From Comamonas denitrificans (lineage in GTDB: Bacteria > Pseudomonadota > Gammaproteobacteria > Burkholderiales > Burkholderiaceae_C): a stretch of DNA of 64,000 nucleotides. Below, in pieces: positions 25,796 through 34,694 of the stretch (within the stretch, counting starts at the first letter, position 1; each line of letters starts with the position of its first letter). The stretch is taken from the NCBI RefSeq assembly GCF_017368815.1, contig NZ_JAFNME010000007.1:1-64000 (forward strand), in the 5' to 3' direction. The notes under the pieces were generated by a model that saw nothing but the letters and a program-made list of their open reading frames with translations, was not told where the DNA came from and made no database searches. Position numbers and translations under genes: made by a program.

Positions 25796-26725
25796 ATGAT
25801 TGAATCTAGGCTGAACTACGTAATGTGCCCCGGTGCCGCCCGCGCCGTCCCAGGCGGGGAAGACGGTGTGAATCAGCACCGTGTGGGCTATTGGGAGTGG
25901 AACCAAACCGGTCAGGTGGACCATCCGCATGTCATTGTTTGTGTCCATGGATTAACACGGCAAGGACGTGATTTTGATGTGCTGGCGCAGGCGCTCAGCC
26001 ACCATGCCCGGGTGATTTGCCCCGATATCGCAGGCCGTGGCCAAAGCGACTGGCTGGCCGATCCAATGGCCTATGGCGTGCCGCAATATGCATTCGATAT
26101 GCTGGTGTTGCTTACGCAGGTGCATGCCCAGTACCCCATCGCGCAGCTTGATTGGGTGGGTACCAGCATGGGCGGTTTGATTGGTATGGCGGTTGCTGGA
26201 ACCCCAGACTTGGCCTTGCCGGTGCCGATTCGGCGTTTATTGCTCAATGATGTTGGGCCGCGCTTGGAGTGGTCGGCGCTGCAACGCATTGGCACGTATG
26301 TGGGCGAGTCGCCCCGCTTTGCCTCGGTGGAGGAAGGTGCCGCTTGGCTGCGGGTGCAGTCGGCCGATTTCGGGCCGCATACCGATGCACAGTGGCTGGC
26401 CTTGTCTGGGCCGATGCTGCGCCCTGGGCCTGAGGGCGGATTTGTCCTGCACTACGACCCAAAAATTGCCGTGCCGATGCAAGGCATGACCCAAGAGCAG
26501 GTCGCGCAGGGTGAAGCCTTGCTCTGGAATTTGTATGACGCGATCACCGCGCAAACGCTGGTGCTGCGTGGTGCAAAATCGGATTTGCTGACCGCTAAGA
26601 CGGTGCAGGAAATGGCCCAACGCGGCCCCAAAGCACACAGCGCGACGCTTGAAGGTGTGGGGCATGCCCCCACCTTGGTGCAGCCAGAGCAAGTGGCGCT
26701 GGTGAAAGAATTCTTATTTAGGTAA
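25796..26725 (+). CDS. Alpha/beta hydrolase
   Basis: The protein of about 309 residues is a soluble alpha/beta hydrolase. It has an oxyanion-hole segment VCVHGLTRQGRDFD, nucleophile elbow GTSMGG, an Asp in the LRGAKSDLL strand and a final His in EGVGHAPTL, so the catalytic triad is complete. No signal peptide is obvious. ATG codons at 25772, 25796 and 25823 are possible starts and none has a strong ribosome binding site. It is divergent from the 3-hydroxybutyrate dehydrogenase gene, which suggests, without proof, a role in handling hydroxybutyrate oligomers or esters. Substrate unknown. Confidence 0.85.
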   Translation: MIESRLNYVMCPGAARAVPGGEDGVNQHRVGYWEWNQTGQVDHPHVIVCVHGLTRQGRDFDVLAQALSHHARVICPDIAGRGQSDWLADPMAYGVPQYAFDMLVLLTQVHAQYPIAQLDWVGTSMGGLIGMAVAGTPDLALPVPIRRLLLNDVGPRLEWSALQRIGTYVGESPRFASVEEGAAWLRVQSADFGPHTDAQWLALSGPMLRPGPEGGFVLHYDPKIAVPMQGMTQEQVAQGEALLWNLYDAITAQTLVLRGAKSDLLTAKTVQEMAQRGPKAHSATLEGVGHAPTLVQPEQVALVKEFLFR

Positions 26726-26767
26726 ATAAATGCCCTGTTGTAACTTTGGCATCCACCCGGGGCGTGT

Positions 26768-29038
26768 ATGCGCAGCGTAACTTCCTTGCCCCCCACAGTG
26801 GGTGAAAACGTCACACCCCCCAATGTGCTTGCCCAGCCGGTTCAGCCCGTGGCCGATGTACCAGATTTAATCGCGGCGACGGCCAATTCAATTCCGGGAC
26901 AGGTCAATGCTTTGCTGCGGGCGCGTACCTTTGCCGAGCCCTTGTTGGCGGGTGAAACCCTTTCCACTGGCGAAGGCACCTTGGCCCACGCCGATGCCGT
27001 AGCGGCAATTTTGCAAGGCATTGGCGGCTCAGAGACCATGCAGGCGGCGGTGTATCTGGTGTATGCCAGCTTGCACTTGAATAAGCCCCTGGAGGTGCTC
27101 ACCAAGGCGTTTGGCCCGCACTTTGCCTCTTTGGCGGTGGAGACTGTCAAGCTCATGCGCGTGCAGCAGCAATCGCGCAATGCCGAGCGCTTGGTGGCCC
27201 AGGCGCAAAACCCAGGCTTGCAAACCGAGACCGTGCGCAAAATGCTGCTGGGTTTTTCGCGTGATGTGCGGGTGGTGTTGCTGCGCTTGGCCTCGCGCCT
27301 GCAAACCTTGCGCTGGTATGCGGCCAGTAAGCAAACCATCGCTCCGGCCATGGCGCACGAGGCTTTGCATGTGTTTGCGCCCCTGGCCAATCGCTTGGGT
27401 ATTTGGCAAATCAAGTGGGAGATTGAGGATTTAGCATTTCGCTTTTTGGAGCCACAAACTTACCGTGAAATTGCCAAGCTTCTGGATGAAAAACGCGCTG
27501 AACGCGAGGTGTACCTGGAGCAGCTGCGCCATAAATTAGAGGCCCAATTGCGGGCGGCAAGCATCAGTGCCAGCGTGCAAGGGCGGCCTAAGCACATCTA
27601 CAGCATTATCAAAAAAATGCGCGGCAAGCGCCTGAGTTTTGACCAGCTGTTTGATCTTCGGGCCTTGCGTGTGGTGGTTCCCACGGTGAAAGATTGCTAC
27701 ACCACCTTGTCATGGGTGCACCAGCATTTCAAGCCGATCGAGTCGGAGTTTGACGACTACATCGCCCGTCCCAAACCCAATGGCTACCAGTCGTTGCATA
27801 CCGTGGTGCGCGATGAAAATGGCAAGGCCATTGAAATTCAAATTCGCTCTCAAGCCATGCACGAGCATGCAGAAAACGGAGTGGCTGCGCACTGGGCCTA
27901 CAAAGAGGCGGGGACCAAGGGCTATGCCGGAGTGAGTGCGACCGGGCAATACGATGCAAAAATTGCTGTCTTGCGCCAGCTGCTGGCCTGGGGCAAGGAT
28001 TTGTCCGAAGACCCAGCGCACAAAGGGCTGTTTGACGATCGCATCTATGTGCTGACCCCAGATGCAGCGGTGATTGAGTTGCCGGAAGGGGCCACTCCGG
28101 TAGATTTTGCCTACAGCGTGCACACGGATTTGGGCCACCGCTGCCGGGGCGCGCGGGTCGATGGCAACATGGTGCCGCTTAATGCAGCACTGAAAAGCGG
28201 GCAGACGGTAGAGATCATCACCGTCAAAGAAGGCCGCCCTTCGCGCGATTGGCTCAATTCTGATTTAGGTTATTTGCATAGCAACCGCGCCAAGGCCAAG
28301 GTGCGGGCTTGGTTCAATGCCCAGGCCACGCACGAAACGGTGGCACGCGGGCGCGAGTCGGTCGAAAAACTCCTGCAGCGCGAAGGTAAAACAGCACTCA
28401 AACTGGACGACTTGGCACTGCAGCTGGGTTTTAAATCGGCCGATGCCTTGTTTGAAGTGGTGGGCAAGGATGAGTATTCACTGCGCAATATTGAAACCTT
28501 GCTGCGACCCGCTGAGTCGGCTGCGCCGGACACCGACCCCCAATTGCTGGTGCGCAAACCCCGCACCAACCAAGGGAGCAAAGGAGGGGTGTTGGTGGTG
28601 GGGGTGGATTCTTTATTGACCCAGTTGGCCAAATGCTGCCGCCCGGCACCGCCAGATCCGATTGCCGGCTTTGTCACGCGTGGCAAAGGCGTGAGTGTGC
28701 ACCGCACCGATTGCACTAATTTTCGGCAAATGGCCGCCTGCAACCACGAGCGGGTGATTGATGTGGCATGGGGCGCAAGCAACCCTAGCACTGACAGCAA
28801 AGCCGCTGTTTACCCCGTGGATGTGGCCGTGCAAGCCAGCGACCGCCAAGGCCTGTTGCGAGATATCTCTGAGGTCTTTGCCCGGGAGAAAACCAATGTC
28901 ATTGGTGTGCAAACCCAGTCACTCAAAAATGTGGCGTGGATGACGTTTACCGTCGAAGTCTCGGATGCTGTGCGCTTAGCCAAAGTGCTGGCGTTGGTTG
29001 CGGGCGTGCCTGGTGTGCGCTCTGCACGCAGGCGATAA
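26768..29038 (+). CDS. relA: (p)ppGpp synthetase RelA
   Basis: RelA makes (p)ppGpp on starved ribosomes. The 756-residue product has an N-terminal HD-like region in which the hydrolase signature is missing (LAHADAVAAILQGIGG where an active enzyme has His and His-Asp pairs). The synthetase domain has GRPKHIYSIIKKM and KPNGYQSLHTVV, and carries the acidic EFDD motif at residues 327-330, typical of monofunctional RelA rather than the RFKD of bifunctional enzymes. A TGS domain (IYVLTPDAAVIELPEGATPV), a conserved-cysteine region (LAKCCRPAPPD, then HRTDCTNF) and a C-terminal ACT domain follow. The ATG at 26768 leaves a Pro/Val-rich N-terminal extension before the first conserved helix. Confidence 0.94.
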   Translation: MRSVTSLPPTVGENVTPPNVLAQPVQPVADVPDLIAATANSIPGQVNALLRARTFAEPLLAGETLSTGEGTLAHADAVAAILQGIGGSETMQAAVYLVYASLHLNKPLEVLTKAFGPHFASLAVETVKLMRVQQQSRNAERLVAQAQNPGLQTETVRKMLLGFSRDVRVVLLRLASRLQTLRWYAASKQTIAPAMAHEALHVFAPLANRLGIWQIKWEIEDLAFRFLEPQTYREIAKLLDEKRAEREVYLEQLRHKLEAQLRAASISASVQGRPKHIYSIIKKMRGKRLSFDQLFDLRALRVVVPTVKDCYTTLSWVHQHFKPIESEFDDYIARPKPNGYQSLHTVVRDENGKAIEIQIRSQAMHEHAENGVAAHWAYKEAGTKGYAGVSATGQYDAKIAVLRQLLAWGKDLSEDPAHKGLFDDRIYVLTPDAAVIELPEGATPVDFAYSVHTDLGHRCRGARVDGNMVPLNAALKSGQTVEIITVKEGRPSRDWLNSDLGYLHSNRAKAKVRAWFNAQATHETVARGRESVEKLLQREGKTALKLDDLALQLGFKSADALFEVVGKDEYSLRNIETLLRPAESAAPDTDPQLLVRKPRTNQGSKGGVLVVGVDSLLTQLAKCCRPAPPDPIAGFVTRGKGVSVHRTDCTNFRQMAACNHERVIDVAWGASNPSTDSKAAVYPVDVAVQASDRQGLLRDISEVFAREKTNVIGVQTQSLKNVAWMTFTVEVSDAVRLAKVLALVAGVPGVRSARRR

Positions 29039-29088
29039 ACGCAGGGCAGATCGGCTGTAAACACGGATAAATGAATAAATCGGTATTT

Positions 29089-29120
29089 TTGAAAAATCAT
29101 CGAAAAAGTGGTGCTACAAT
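29089..29120 (+). promoter_or_regulatory. Candidate promoter of tRNA-Val
   Basis: TACAAT at 29115-29120 is a good -10 box, 18 bases upstream of the tRNA. TTGAAA at 29089-29094 could be the -35 box, but the 20-base spacer is long, so the -35 assignment is weak. Confidence 0.45.
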
Positions 29121-29137
29121 TCGATCTTCGCAACGAC

Positions 29138-29214
29138 AGGCGCGTAGCTCAGTTGGTTAGAGCACCACCTTGACATGGTGGGGGTCGTTGGTTCGAATCC
29201 AATCGCGCCTACCA
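29138..29214 (+). tRNA. tRNA-Val (GAC)
   Basis: The acceptor arms AGGCGCG and CGCGCCT pair, with discriminator A and encoded CCA. The anticodon stem CCACC/GGTGG encloses TTGACAT, giving anticodon GAC for valine. The T-arm GGTTCGAATCC is standard. Length is 77 bases. Confidence 0.97.
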
Positions 29215-29225
29215 AATTATTAAAA

Positions 29226-29256
29226 ATCCCGCAATAAAAATTGCGGGATTTTTTTT
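29226..29256 (+). terminator. Intrinsic terminator after tRNA-Val
   Basis: ATCCCGCAAT (29226-29235) pairs perfectly with ATTGCGGGAT (29240-29249) around AAAA, followed by a T8 run. The earP start codon is only 12 bases further on, so earP probably depends on read-through or a promoter within the tRNA unit. Confidence 0.9.
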
Positions 29257-29267
29257 GCCTGTTTTTT

Positions 29268-30338
29268 ATGGATCATCCAGTTCTGCGTTGGGCTATTTTT
29301 TGTCAAGTTATTGATAATTTTGGCGATATCGGCGTTTGCTGGCGGCTGGCGGCCGATTTGGCCCAGCGTGGTCATGCCGTATGTTTGCGGGTGGATGATC
29401 CGGCTGCCTTGGCCTGGATGGCCCCGCAGGGTGCCAATGGGGTGCAGGTGCTGCCCTACGATGCGCCATGGGACGATGCGCAAGCGCCCAATGTGGTCAT
29501 TGAGGCCTTTGGCTGTGAGGCTCCGCCTGCGCACTTGCTCGCCTTGGCCCAGCGACCGGTGCCGCTCATTAATTTGGAATATTTAAGCGCTGAAGGCTAT
29601 GTGGAGCGCTGCCACCGCCTGCCGTCCCCGATTTTGCAAGGCTCGGGGCAGGGCTTGGTGCGCTGGTTTTTTTATCCTGGATTTACGCCAATGACCGGCG
29701 GTTTGCTGCGCGAGCCTGATTTGCCGCAGCGCCAGGCGGCGTTTGATCGCCAGCATTGGCGCCAGCAGCAGGGCGTGCGTGCTCAATCTTTGGCGATCTC
29801 TTTGTTTTGTTATGAACCGGCGGCCTTGCCGGAATGGTTGCAACAGTGCGCAGCCCAGCCCGATTGGCAGTTGCTGGTGACCCCAGGGCGGGCAACTGCA
29901 GCGGTGCAAGAATATTTAGATAAAAACGCTGCTCATCCCTTGATGGATAAGCGCAAGCAGCTCTTATTTTTAAACCCCTGCAGCCAAGCTGAGTTTGATC
30001 ATTTGCTCTGGGCCTGTGACCTCAATTTGGTGCGGGGTGAAGATTCATTGGTGCGGGCGCTGTGGGCGGGCCAGCCGTTGGTGTGGCACATCTACCCGCA
30101 AGAGGATGGTGCCCACCATGCCAAGCTGCAAGCGTTTTTGGATTGGCTGCAAGCCCCGGCCAGTTTGCGGGACTTTCACTGGGCCTGGAATGGCATGGCG
30201 GCCCCTGATACCTTGCCGTTGCTTGACCACGCCATGCTGGCGCAGTGGCGCGCTTGCACCGTGGCCGCGCGCCAGCGTTTGCTGGAGCAAAACAGCCTTA
30301 TTGATCAACTGCAAATGTTTATTGCTGAAAAAAGTTAA
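29268..30338 (+). CDS. earP: EF-P arginine rhamnosyltransferase EarP
   Basis: EarP transfers rhamnose from dTDP-rhamnose to the tip arginine of elongation factor P, activating it against polyproline stalling. The 356-residue product has the GT-B N-terminal signature DNFGDIGVCWRLAADLA, containing the two essential Asp residues, and the C-terminal VRGEDSLVRALWAGQP with the essential Glu. The substrate gene efp lies about 110 bp downstream and encodes the arginine type. The frame is open to 29241 inside the terminator; the ATG at 29268 gives the right N-terminus. Codons 29919-29973 lie in a shortened dispersed repeat whose arm encodes KRKQLLFL just before the conserved strand ahead of FDHLLWACDLN. 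Confidence 0.93.
   Translation: MDHPVLRWAIFCQVIDNFGDIGVCWRLAADLAQRGHAVCLRVDDPAALAWMAPQGANGVQVLPYDAPWDDAQAPNVVIEAFGCEAPPAHLLALAQRPVPLINLEYLSAEGYVERCHRLPSPILQGSGQGLVRWFFYPGFTPMTGGLLREPDLPQRQAAFDRQHWRQQQGVRAQSLAISLFCYEPAALPEWLQQCAAQPDWQLLVTPGRATAAVQEYLDKNAAHPLMDKRKQLLFLNPCSQAEFDHLLWACDLNLVRGEDSLVRALWAGQPLVWHIYPQEDGAHHAKLQAFLDWLQAPASLRDFHWAWNGMAAPDTLPLLDHAMLAQWRACTVAARQRLLEQNSLIDQLQMFIAEKS
29919..29973. repeat. Dispersed repeat arm translated inside earP
   Basis: AAGCGCAAGCAGCTCTTATT followed by TTTAAA is nearly identical to the right arm of the intergenic copy at 53121-53212. The left part GATAAAAACGCTGCTCATCC is a decayed counter-arm. It is read in frame as part of earP, between two conserved blocks. 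Confidence 0.75.
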
Positions 30339-30446
30339 AATCCGCAGCTTTTGCTGACCGTGGGTCATGCCTTTGCATGTTTTTACGTCTTTGGCCGGTG
30401 CGGTTGCTCTTTCTCTTTATTCCCTTTTTTCCTCTCTAGTTAAATT

Positions 30447-31001
30447 ATGAAAATCGCTCAAGAAATCCGCGCTGGTAACGTCATCATGAACGGCAAGGAT
30501 CCAATGATTGTTCTGAAAACCGAATACGCCCGTGGTGGCCGTGGCGCGGCAACGGTGCGCATGAAGCTCAAAGCCTTGCTGGGCAACATGGGCACCGAGG
30601 TGGTGTTCAAGGCCGACGACAAAATCGACAACGTGGTGCTCGACAAGAAAGAGTGCACCTACTCTTACTTCGCCGATCCTATGTACGTGTGGATGGACGC
30701 TGAGTACAACCAGTACGAAGTGGAAGCCGAAAACATGGCCGATGCCCTGAACTACTTGGAAGATGGCATGACCGCTGAAGTCGTGTTCTATGACGGCAAA
30801 GCCATTTCGGTCGAGCTGCCCACCATCGTGGTGCGTGAAGTGACTTGGACCGAGCCTGCTGTCAAAGGCGACACCTCGGGCAAAGTGCTCAAGCCCGCCA
30901 AAATTGCCACCGGCTTTGAAGTGGCCATCCCCTTGTTTGTGGACCAGGGCGACAAGATTGAAGTGGATACCCGCACCGGCGAATACCGCAAACGCGTGTA
31001 A
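30447..31001 (+). CDS. efp: Elongation factor P, arginine-type
   Basis: EF-P binds between the P and E sites and relieves stalling at consecutive prolines. The 184-residue protein has the three beta-barrel domains of the family. The tip loop reads [12 protein letters not shown], placing Arg where E. coli EF-P has its modified Lys34, so it is the arginine type, modified by rhamnose through EarP, whose gene precedes it. The lysine-modifying genes epmA and epmB are not expected and not seen. The ATG at 30447 follows a pyrimidine-rich leader with no strong Shine-Dalgarno. A strong terminator lies 27 bp after the stop. Confidence 0.96.
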   Translation: MKIAQEIRAGNVIMNGKDPMIVLKTEYARGGRGAATVRMKLKALLGNMGTEVVFKADDKIDNVVLDKKECTYSYFADPMYVWMDAEYNQYEVEAENMADALNYLEDGMTAEVVFYDGKAISVELPTIVVREVTWTEPAVKGDTSGKVLKPAKIATGFEVAIPLFVDQGDKIEVDTRTGEYRKRV

Positions 31002-31027
31002 TCAGTGTGCTCCGCGCAGCTGGAACG

Positions 31028-31057
31028 AAAAAAGGCTTCCGCAGGGAAGCCTTTTTT
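31028..31057 (+). terminator. Intrinsic terminator after efp
   Basis: AAGGCTTCC (31032-31040) pairs with GGAAGCCTT (31045-31053) around GCAG. The A run before and T run after make it bidirectional in form. Confidence 0.92.
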
Positions 31058-31196
31058 ATGTGTGGCCGGGTGGAGGGTGTGTGGGCTTTTGTAATCATTT
31101 CGGATAAAATCGCCCGTTTTGCCAACTAGGCCTAAGTGCTTTTGTTGTTCTTGCAAAAAAGATGTTTAAGATTTTTTACTCTAGGAAAAATATTTC

Positions 31197-31622
31197 ATGG
31201 CCCTCGAACGTACCCTCTCGATCATCAAACCCGACGCTGTTGCCAAGAACGTGATCGGTCAAATCTACGCTCGTTTTGAAGCTGCTGGCCTGAAGATTGC
31301 GGCTGCCAAAATGGCCCACCTGTCGCGTGGCGAAGCCGAGCAGTTCTACGCCGTGCACAAAGAGCGCCCTTTCTTTAAAGATCTGGTGGACTTCATGGTC
31401 TCCGGCCCCGTGATGATCCAGGTGCTGGAAGGTGAAGGCGCCATCCTGAAAAACCGTGAACTGATGGGTGCTACCGATCCCAAGAAAGCCGAAGCGGGCA
31501 CCATCCGTGCTGACTTTGCTGACAGCATCGATGCCAACGCCGTACACGGCTCGGACGCTGCGGAAACTGCCGCTGTGGAAATTGCCTTCTTCTTCCCCGG
31601 CATGAACGTTTACGCACGTTAA
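31197..31622 (+). CDS. ndk: Nucleoside diphosphate kinase
   Basis: The enzyme balances NTP and dNTP pools by moving a phosphate through a phospho-histidine. The 141-residue product starts [20 protein letters not shown]. It has the substrate-binding segment [14 protein letters not shown] and the active-site His in ANAVHGSDA, and ends in the usual [18 protein letters not shown] tail. Length and motifs are normal. TAAAAT at about 31104 could serve as a -10 box, though no -35 is clear. rlmN follows after a hairpin. Confidence 0.96.
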   Translation: MALERTLSIIKPDAVAKNVIGQIYARFEAAGLKIAAAKMAHLSRGEAEQFYAVHKERPFFKDLVDFMVSGPVMIQVLEGEGAILKNRELMGATDPKKAEAGTIRADFADSIDANAVHGSDAAETAAVEIAFFFPGMNVYAR

Positions 31623-31644
31623 TTTTTTGCGCTAACAGCAAAAA

Positions 31645-31684
31645 GCCCCATGCGGCCTTGGCGCTGCATGGGGCGTTGCCTTTT
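31645..31684 (+). terminator. Hairpin between ndk and rlmN
   Basis: GCCCCATGC (31645-31653) pairs with GCATGGGGC (31666-31674) around a 12-base loop, followed by GTTGCCTTTT. The T run is delayed and short, so partial termination is likely; rlmN starts about 30 bases later. Confidence 0.6.
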
Positions 31685-31714
31685 GGTGCGCGCACTTGCG
31701 CTGGCATGGGCATC

Positions 31715-32857
31715 ATGACCACTACTACCACGACTTCCTTGACCAATCTTTTGAATTTTGATCTCCCAGGCCTGATTGCGTATTGCCAGGAACTGGGGGA
31801 AAAACCTTTTCGCGCCACGCAGCTGTTTCGCTGGATTCACCAGCGCGGGGCGACCGACTTTGCCCAGATGACCGATCTGGCCAAGTCGCTGCGCGAAAAG
31901 CTCACCGCCCAGGCCCGCATTGAAGGCCTGAAAATCCTCACCCAGCAGGAATCGCGTGACGGCACGATCAAGTGGCTGTTTGATGTGGGCGATGGCAATG
32001 CGGTCGAGGCGGTGTTCATTCCTGAGGACGACCGCGGCACGCTGTGCGTTTCTTCCCAGGCCGGGTGCGCGGTGGGCTGCCGTTTTTGCTCCACGGGACA
32101 CCAGGGCTTTAGCCGGAATCTGACCAGCGGCGAAATCATTGCCCAGCTGTGGTTTGCCGAGCATTTTCTGCGCCAGCACTTACAAACTTCTGAGCGTGTA
32201 ATCACCAATGTGGTGATGATGGGCATGGGCGAGCCGCTACAAAATTATTCGGCCTTGGTGCCGGCCTTGAAAATCATGCTGGATGACCATGGCTACGGCC
32301 TGTCGCGCCGGCGGGTAACCGTATCCACGTCTGGCGTGGTGCCGATGATGGAGCGCCTGGGCCAGGACTGCCCGGTAGCGCTGGCGGTATCGCTGCACGC
32401 GCCCAACGATGCGTTGCGTGATTACTTGGTGCCGCTCAATAAAAAGTATCCGCTAGCCGAATTGCTCCAGACCTGCGAGGACTATTTGCAGTTTGCCCCG
32501 CGTGACTTTGTCACCTTTGAATATTGCATGCTCGATGGCGTGAACGACCAGCCTGAGCACGCACAACAGCTGATTGACTTGGTACGCCAGTACGGCAACG
32601 GCAAGGCCTGGTGCAAGCTCAATTTGATTCCGTTTAACCCCTTTCCCCAGTCGGGGTTGCAACGCTCGAGCAATGCGGCAGTGCAGCGCTTTGCCCAGTT
32701 GCTCACGCAGGCGGGCATTGTCACCACCGTGCGCAAGACGCGCGGCGACGATATTGATGCGGCCTGCGGCCAGTTGGCCGGCGACGTAAAAGATCGCACT
32801 GGAGCGGCTGACCGGATGGCAAAGCAACGTACTATTCGCATTCACCGCACCCACTAG
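31715..32857 (+). CDS. rlmN: Dual-specificity RNA methyltransferase RlmN
   Basis: RlmN is a radical-SAM enzyme that methylates C2 of A2503 in 23S rRNA and A37 in some tRNAs. The product of about 380 residues has the cluster motif [11 protein letters not shown], the SAM-binding segments [13 protein letters not shown] and [12 protein letters not shown], and a C-terminal Cys in DIDAACGQL that forms the methyl-carrier/thioether pair with an upstream Cys. Starts at 31706 and 31715 are both possible; 31715 ([13 protein letters not shown]) is preferred. It begins the conserved Burkholderiales block that runs through pilW to purA. Confidence 0.95.
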   Translation: MTTTTTTSLTNLLNFDLPGLIAYCQELGEKPFRATQLFRWIHQRGATDFAQMTDLAKSLREKLTAQARIEGLKILTQQESRDGTIKWLFDVGDGNAVEAVFIPEDDRGTLCVSSQAGCAVGCRFCSTGHQGFSRNLTSGEIIAQLWFAEHFLRQHLQTSERVITNVVMMGMGEPLQNYSALVPALKIMLDDHGYGLSRRRVTVSTSGVVPMMERLGQDCPVALAVSLHAPNDALRDYLVPLNKKYPLAELLQTCEDYLQFAPRDFVTFEYCMLDGVNDQPEHAQQLIDLVRQYGNGKAWCKLNLIPFNPFPQSGLQRSSNAAVQRFAQLLTQAGIVTTVRKTRGDDIDAACGQLAGDVKDRTGAADRMAKQRTIRIHRTH

Positions 32858-32890
32858 GGTTTTTTGGTTGTTGAAAGTGAAAGGATCTTC

Positions 32891-33745
32891 ATGTCTGCAG
32901 CGTTTGTCCCGTCTCGGTTGCTGCCCTCTGTGTTGGCTATTGCACGTCGATTGCAATGGGGCTTAAGCGTTGGGATACTGGCGGCAGCCATGGCCGGTTG
33001 CACTACCACGGGGGCGATGTACGACAGTGCAAGTGCAGTGAGCACGGGAATCGACACCGAGTCCGAGGTTTATCGCCTGGCCAACACCCGATTGCAACTG
33101 GGGGCCATGCACTTTCAAGAAGGGCGCAATGAAATCGCTTTGAACGAAGTGATGCGCGCTTTGCAGGTGTACCCGGAGTATGTCGATGCCCATAACCTGC
33201 AGGGCTGGATTTACATGGCCGAGCGCGATTACCTCAAGGCCGATGCCAGCTTTGACCGTGCGCTCAGGCTGCGCCCGGGGGACCCCAACACCCGTTACAA
33301 CCAAGGCTGGTCGCAGTGCCAGCAAAAGAATTTTGATATGGCCCAGCTGCACTTTGATGCAGCCTTGGCTGCCAGCCGCTTTGCCAGCGAAGACCGTGCC
33401 CGCACCTTGTTGGCCAAGGTGGTGTGCCTGCGCCAGGCGGGGAGCAAAGAAGATTTGCTGCCGTTGATGGCCCAGGCCTATGAATTGAACCCGGGCAATC
33501 CGTCGATCGCGCTGAACTATGCGCAAGTCTTGTTTGACCAAGACAATGCCCAAAAAGCGCGTTTTTATGTGCAGCGGTTGAATAACAGTGAAGGGGTCAG
33601 CGCCGCCTCTTTGTGGCTGGGGATCAAGGTTGAGCGCAAGCTGGGCGACAGCGTGGCTGTGCGCCAATTGGCAGGCCAGCTGGTGCAGCGCTTCCCCACT
33701 TCGCCAGAGCGTGAGAAGTTTGAGCAAGGGACGTTTGATGAGTGA
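32891..33745 (+). CDS. pilW: Type IV pilus biogenesis/stability lipoprotein PilW (PilF)
   Basis: The lipoprotein helps assemble or stabilise the PilQ secretin at the outer membrane. The 284-residue product has a signal peptide with lipobox MAGC followed by TTTGAM. Tetratricopeptide repeats fill the rest (for example YPEYVDAHNLQGWIYMAERD and PGDPNTRYNQGWSQCQQKNF). AAGGA lies a few bases before the ATG at 32891; an upstream in-frame start at 32864 is less likely. Its end overlaps the rodZ start by 8 bp. With pilU it shows that the organism makes type IV pili. Confidence 0.9.
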   Translation: MSAAFVPSRLLPSVLAIARRLQWGLSVGILAAAMAGCTTTGAMYDSASAVSTGIDTESEVYRLANTRLQLGAMHFQEGRNEIALNEVMRALQVYPEYVDAHNLQGWIYMAERDYLKADASFDRALRLRPGDPNTRYNQGWSQCQQKNFDMAQLHFDAALAASRFASEDRARTLLAKVVCLRQAGSKEDLLPLMAQAYELNPGNPSIALNYAQVLFDQDNAQKARFYVQRLNNSEGVSAASLWLGIKVERKLGDSVAVRQLAGQLVQRFPTSPEREKFEQGTFDE

Positions 33746-34691
33746 TTCGATGTCAGCGGCGACAGAAACAACGTTGCCACAGGAGGTGGCACCTGCCGCA
33801 GCGGTATCTGCCGGTGCCTTGCTGCGCCAAGCGCGTCAAGCCCAGGGGGTGGCGCTGGGGGATTTGGCGGCGACGTTAAAAGTGCCGGTCGAAAAACTCC
33901 AAGCCCTCGAAGATGAAGACTGGCAGCGCTTGCCCGATGTGGTCTTTTTGCGTGCTTTGGCGCAAACCATCTGCCGCACTTTGCACCTAGAGGCTGCGCC
34001 GGTTCTGGCATTGTTGCCGCAGCAAAAAGTGACGGCCCTGGCACCGCAGGGCGGGCTCAACGCCCCCATGCGCGAGCGTGGCGTGCCATCGATTCTGGCT
34101 ACCAAAACCCAACACTCCCCTTGGCCTTGGGTGGTGTTGTTGCTGATTGTCCTGGGCGGGGGCGGCTACCTTGGGGTGCAGTGGATGGCGCCAGAGTGGG
34201 TGCGTGGCGTGTCCACCACGGTGCCTGCCCCGTCCGACCCGGTAGGCGACAGCCCCTTGTTCTCCCCTGCCGGGCCCGAAGAAGGCGATGGGGCCCAGGC
34301 CGGCGAAGTCCCTACGGTTCAAGCTGCGGCTTTGATGCAGCCTGCCTTGCAGGAGGAAGAGGTCGCTCAGCCTGGCTTTGCAGCCCCGGCCCCGGCCCCA
34401 GTTGCTCAGGCTGAGCCAGCAGCAGCACCAGCGGCACCAGCAGCGGCCAGCGTGAGTCCTGTGCTGCGCATTACCGCCAAGGGGGCCACCTGGGTGCAGG
34501 TGTTGGATGCCCAGCAGCGCCTGCTGATTGAGAAAATTTTGCAAGACGGCGAGGTGTTCTCCACCTCTGCCCCCAAGCCGCTGACGGTGGCGGTGGGCAA
34601 GGCCGATCTGGCGACGGTGGAAGTCAATGGTGCCCCGTTTGATCTGCAGGCTGTGGCCCGCAGCAACGTGGCCCGCTTTGAGGTGAAGTAA
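33738..34691 (+). CDS. rodZ: RodZ-like cell-shape protein (HTH-TM-DUF4115)
   Basis: RodZ links MreB filaments to the inner membrane. The 317-residue product has an N-terminal helix-turn-helix domain (GALLRQARQAQGVALGDLAA), a single membrane helix near residues 130-152 (WPWVVLLLIVLGGGGYLGVQ), a long Ala/Pro/Glu-rich periplasmic linker and a C-terminal beta domain of the DUF4115 type (RITAKGATWVQVLDAQQRLL). The ATG at 33738 lies inside the last codons of pilW. An upstream open frame to 33588 is a shadow of pilW. ispG follows within 3 bp, so the three are probably one transcription unit. Confidence 0.9.
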   Translation: MSDSMSAATETTLPQEVAPAAAVSAGALLRQARQAQGVALGDLAATLKVPVEKLQALEDEDWQRLPDVVFLRALAQTICRTLHLEAAPVLALLPQQKVTALAPQGGLNAPMRERGVPSILATKTQHSPWPWVVLLLIVLGGGGYLGVQWMAPEWVRGVSTTVPAPSDPVGDSPLFSPAGPEEGDGAQAGEVPTVQAAALMQPALQEEEVAQPGFAAPAPAPVAQAEPAAAPAAPAAASVSPVLRITAKGATWVQVLDAQQRLLIEKILQDGEVFSTSAPKPLTVAVGKADLATVEVNGAPFDLQAVARSNVARFEVK

Positions 34692-34694
34692 CAA

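Noticed and set aside
33588..33737. N-terminal extension of rodZ
   Set aside because: It lies in a shifted frame of pilW and encodes no conserved sequence; rodZ starts at 33738.
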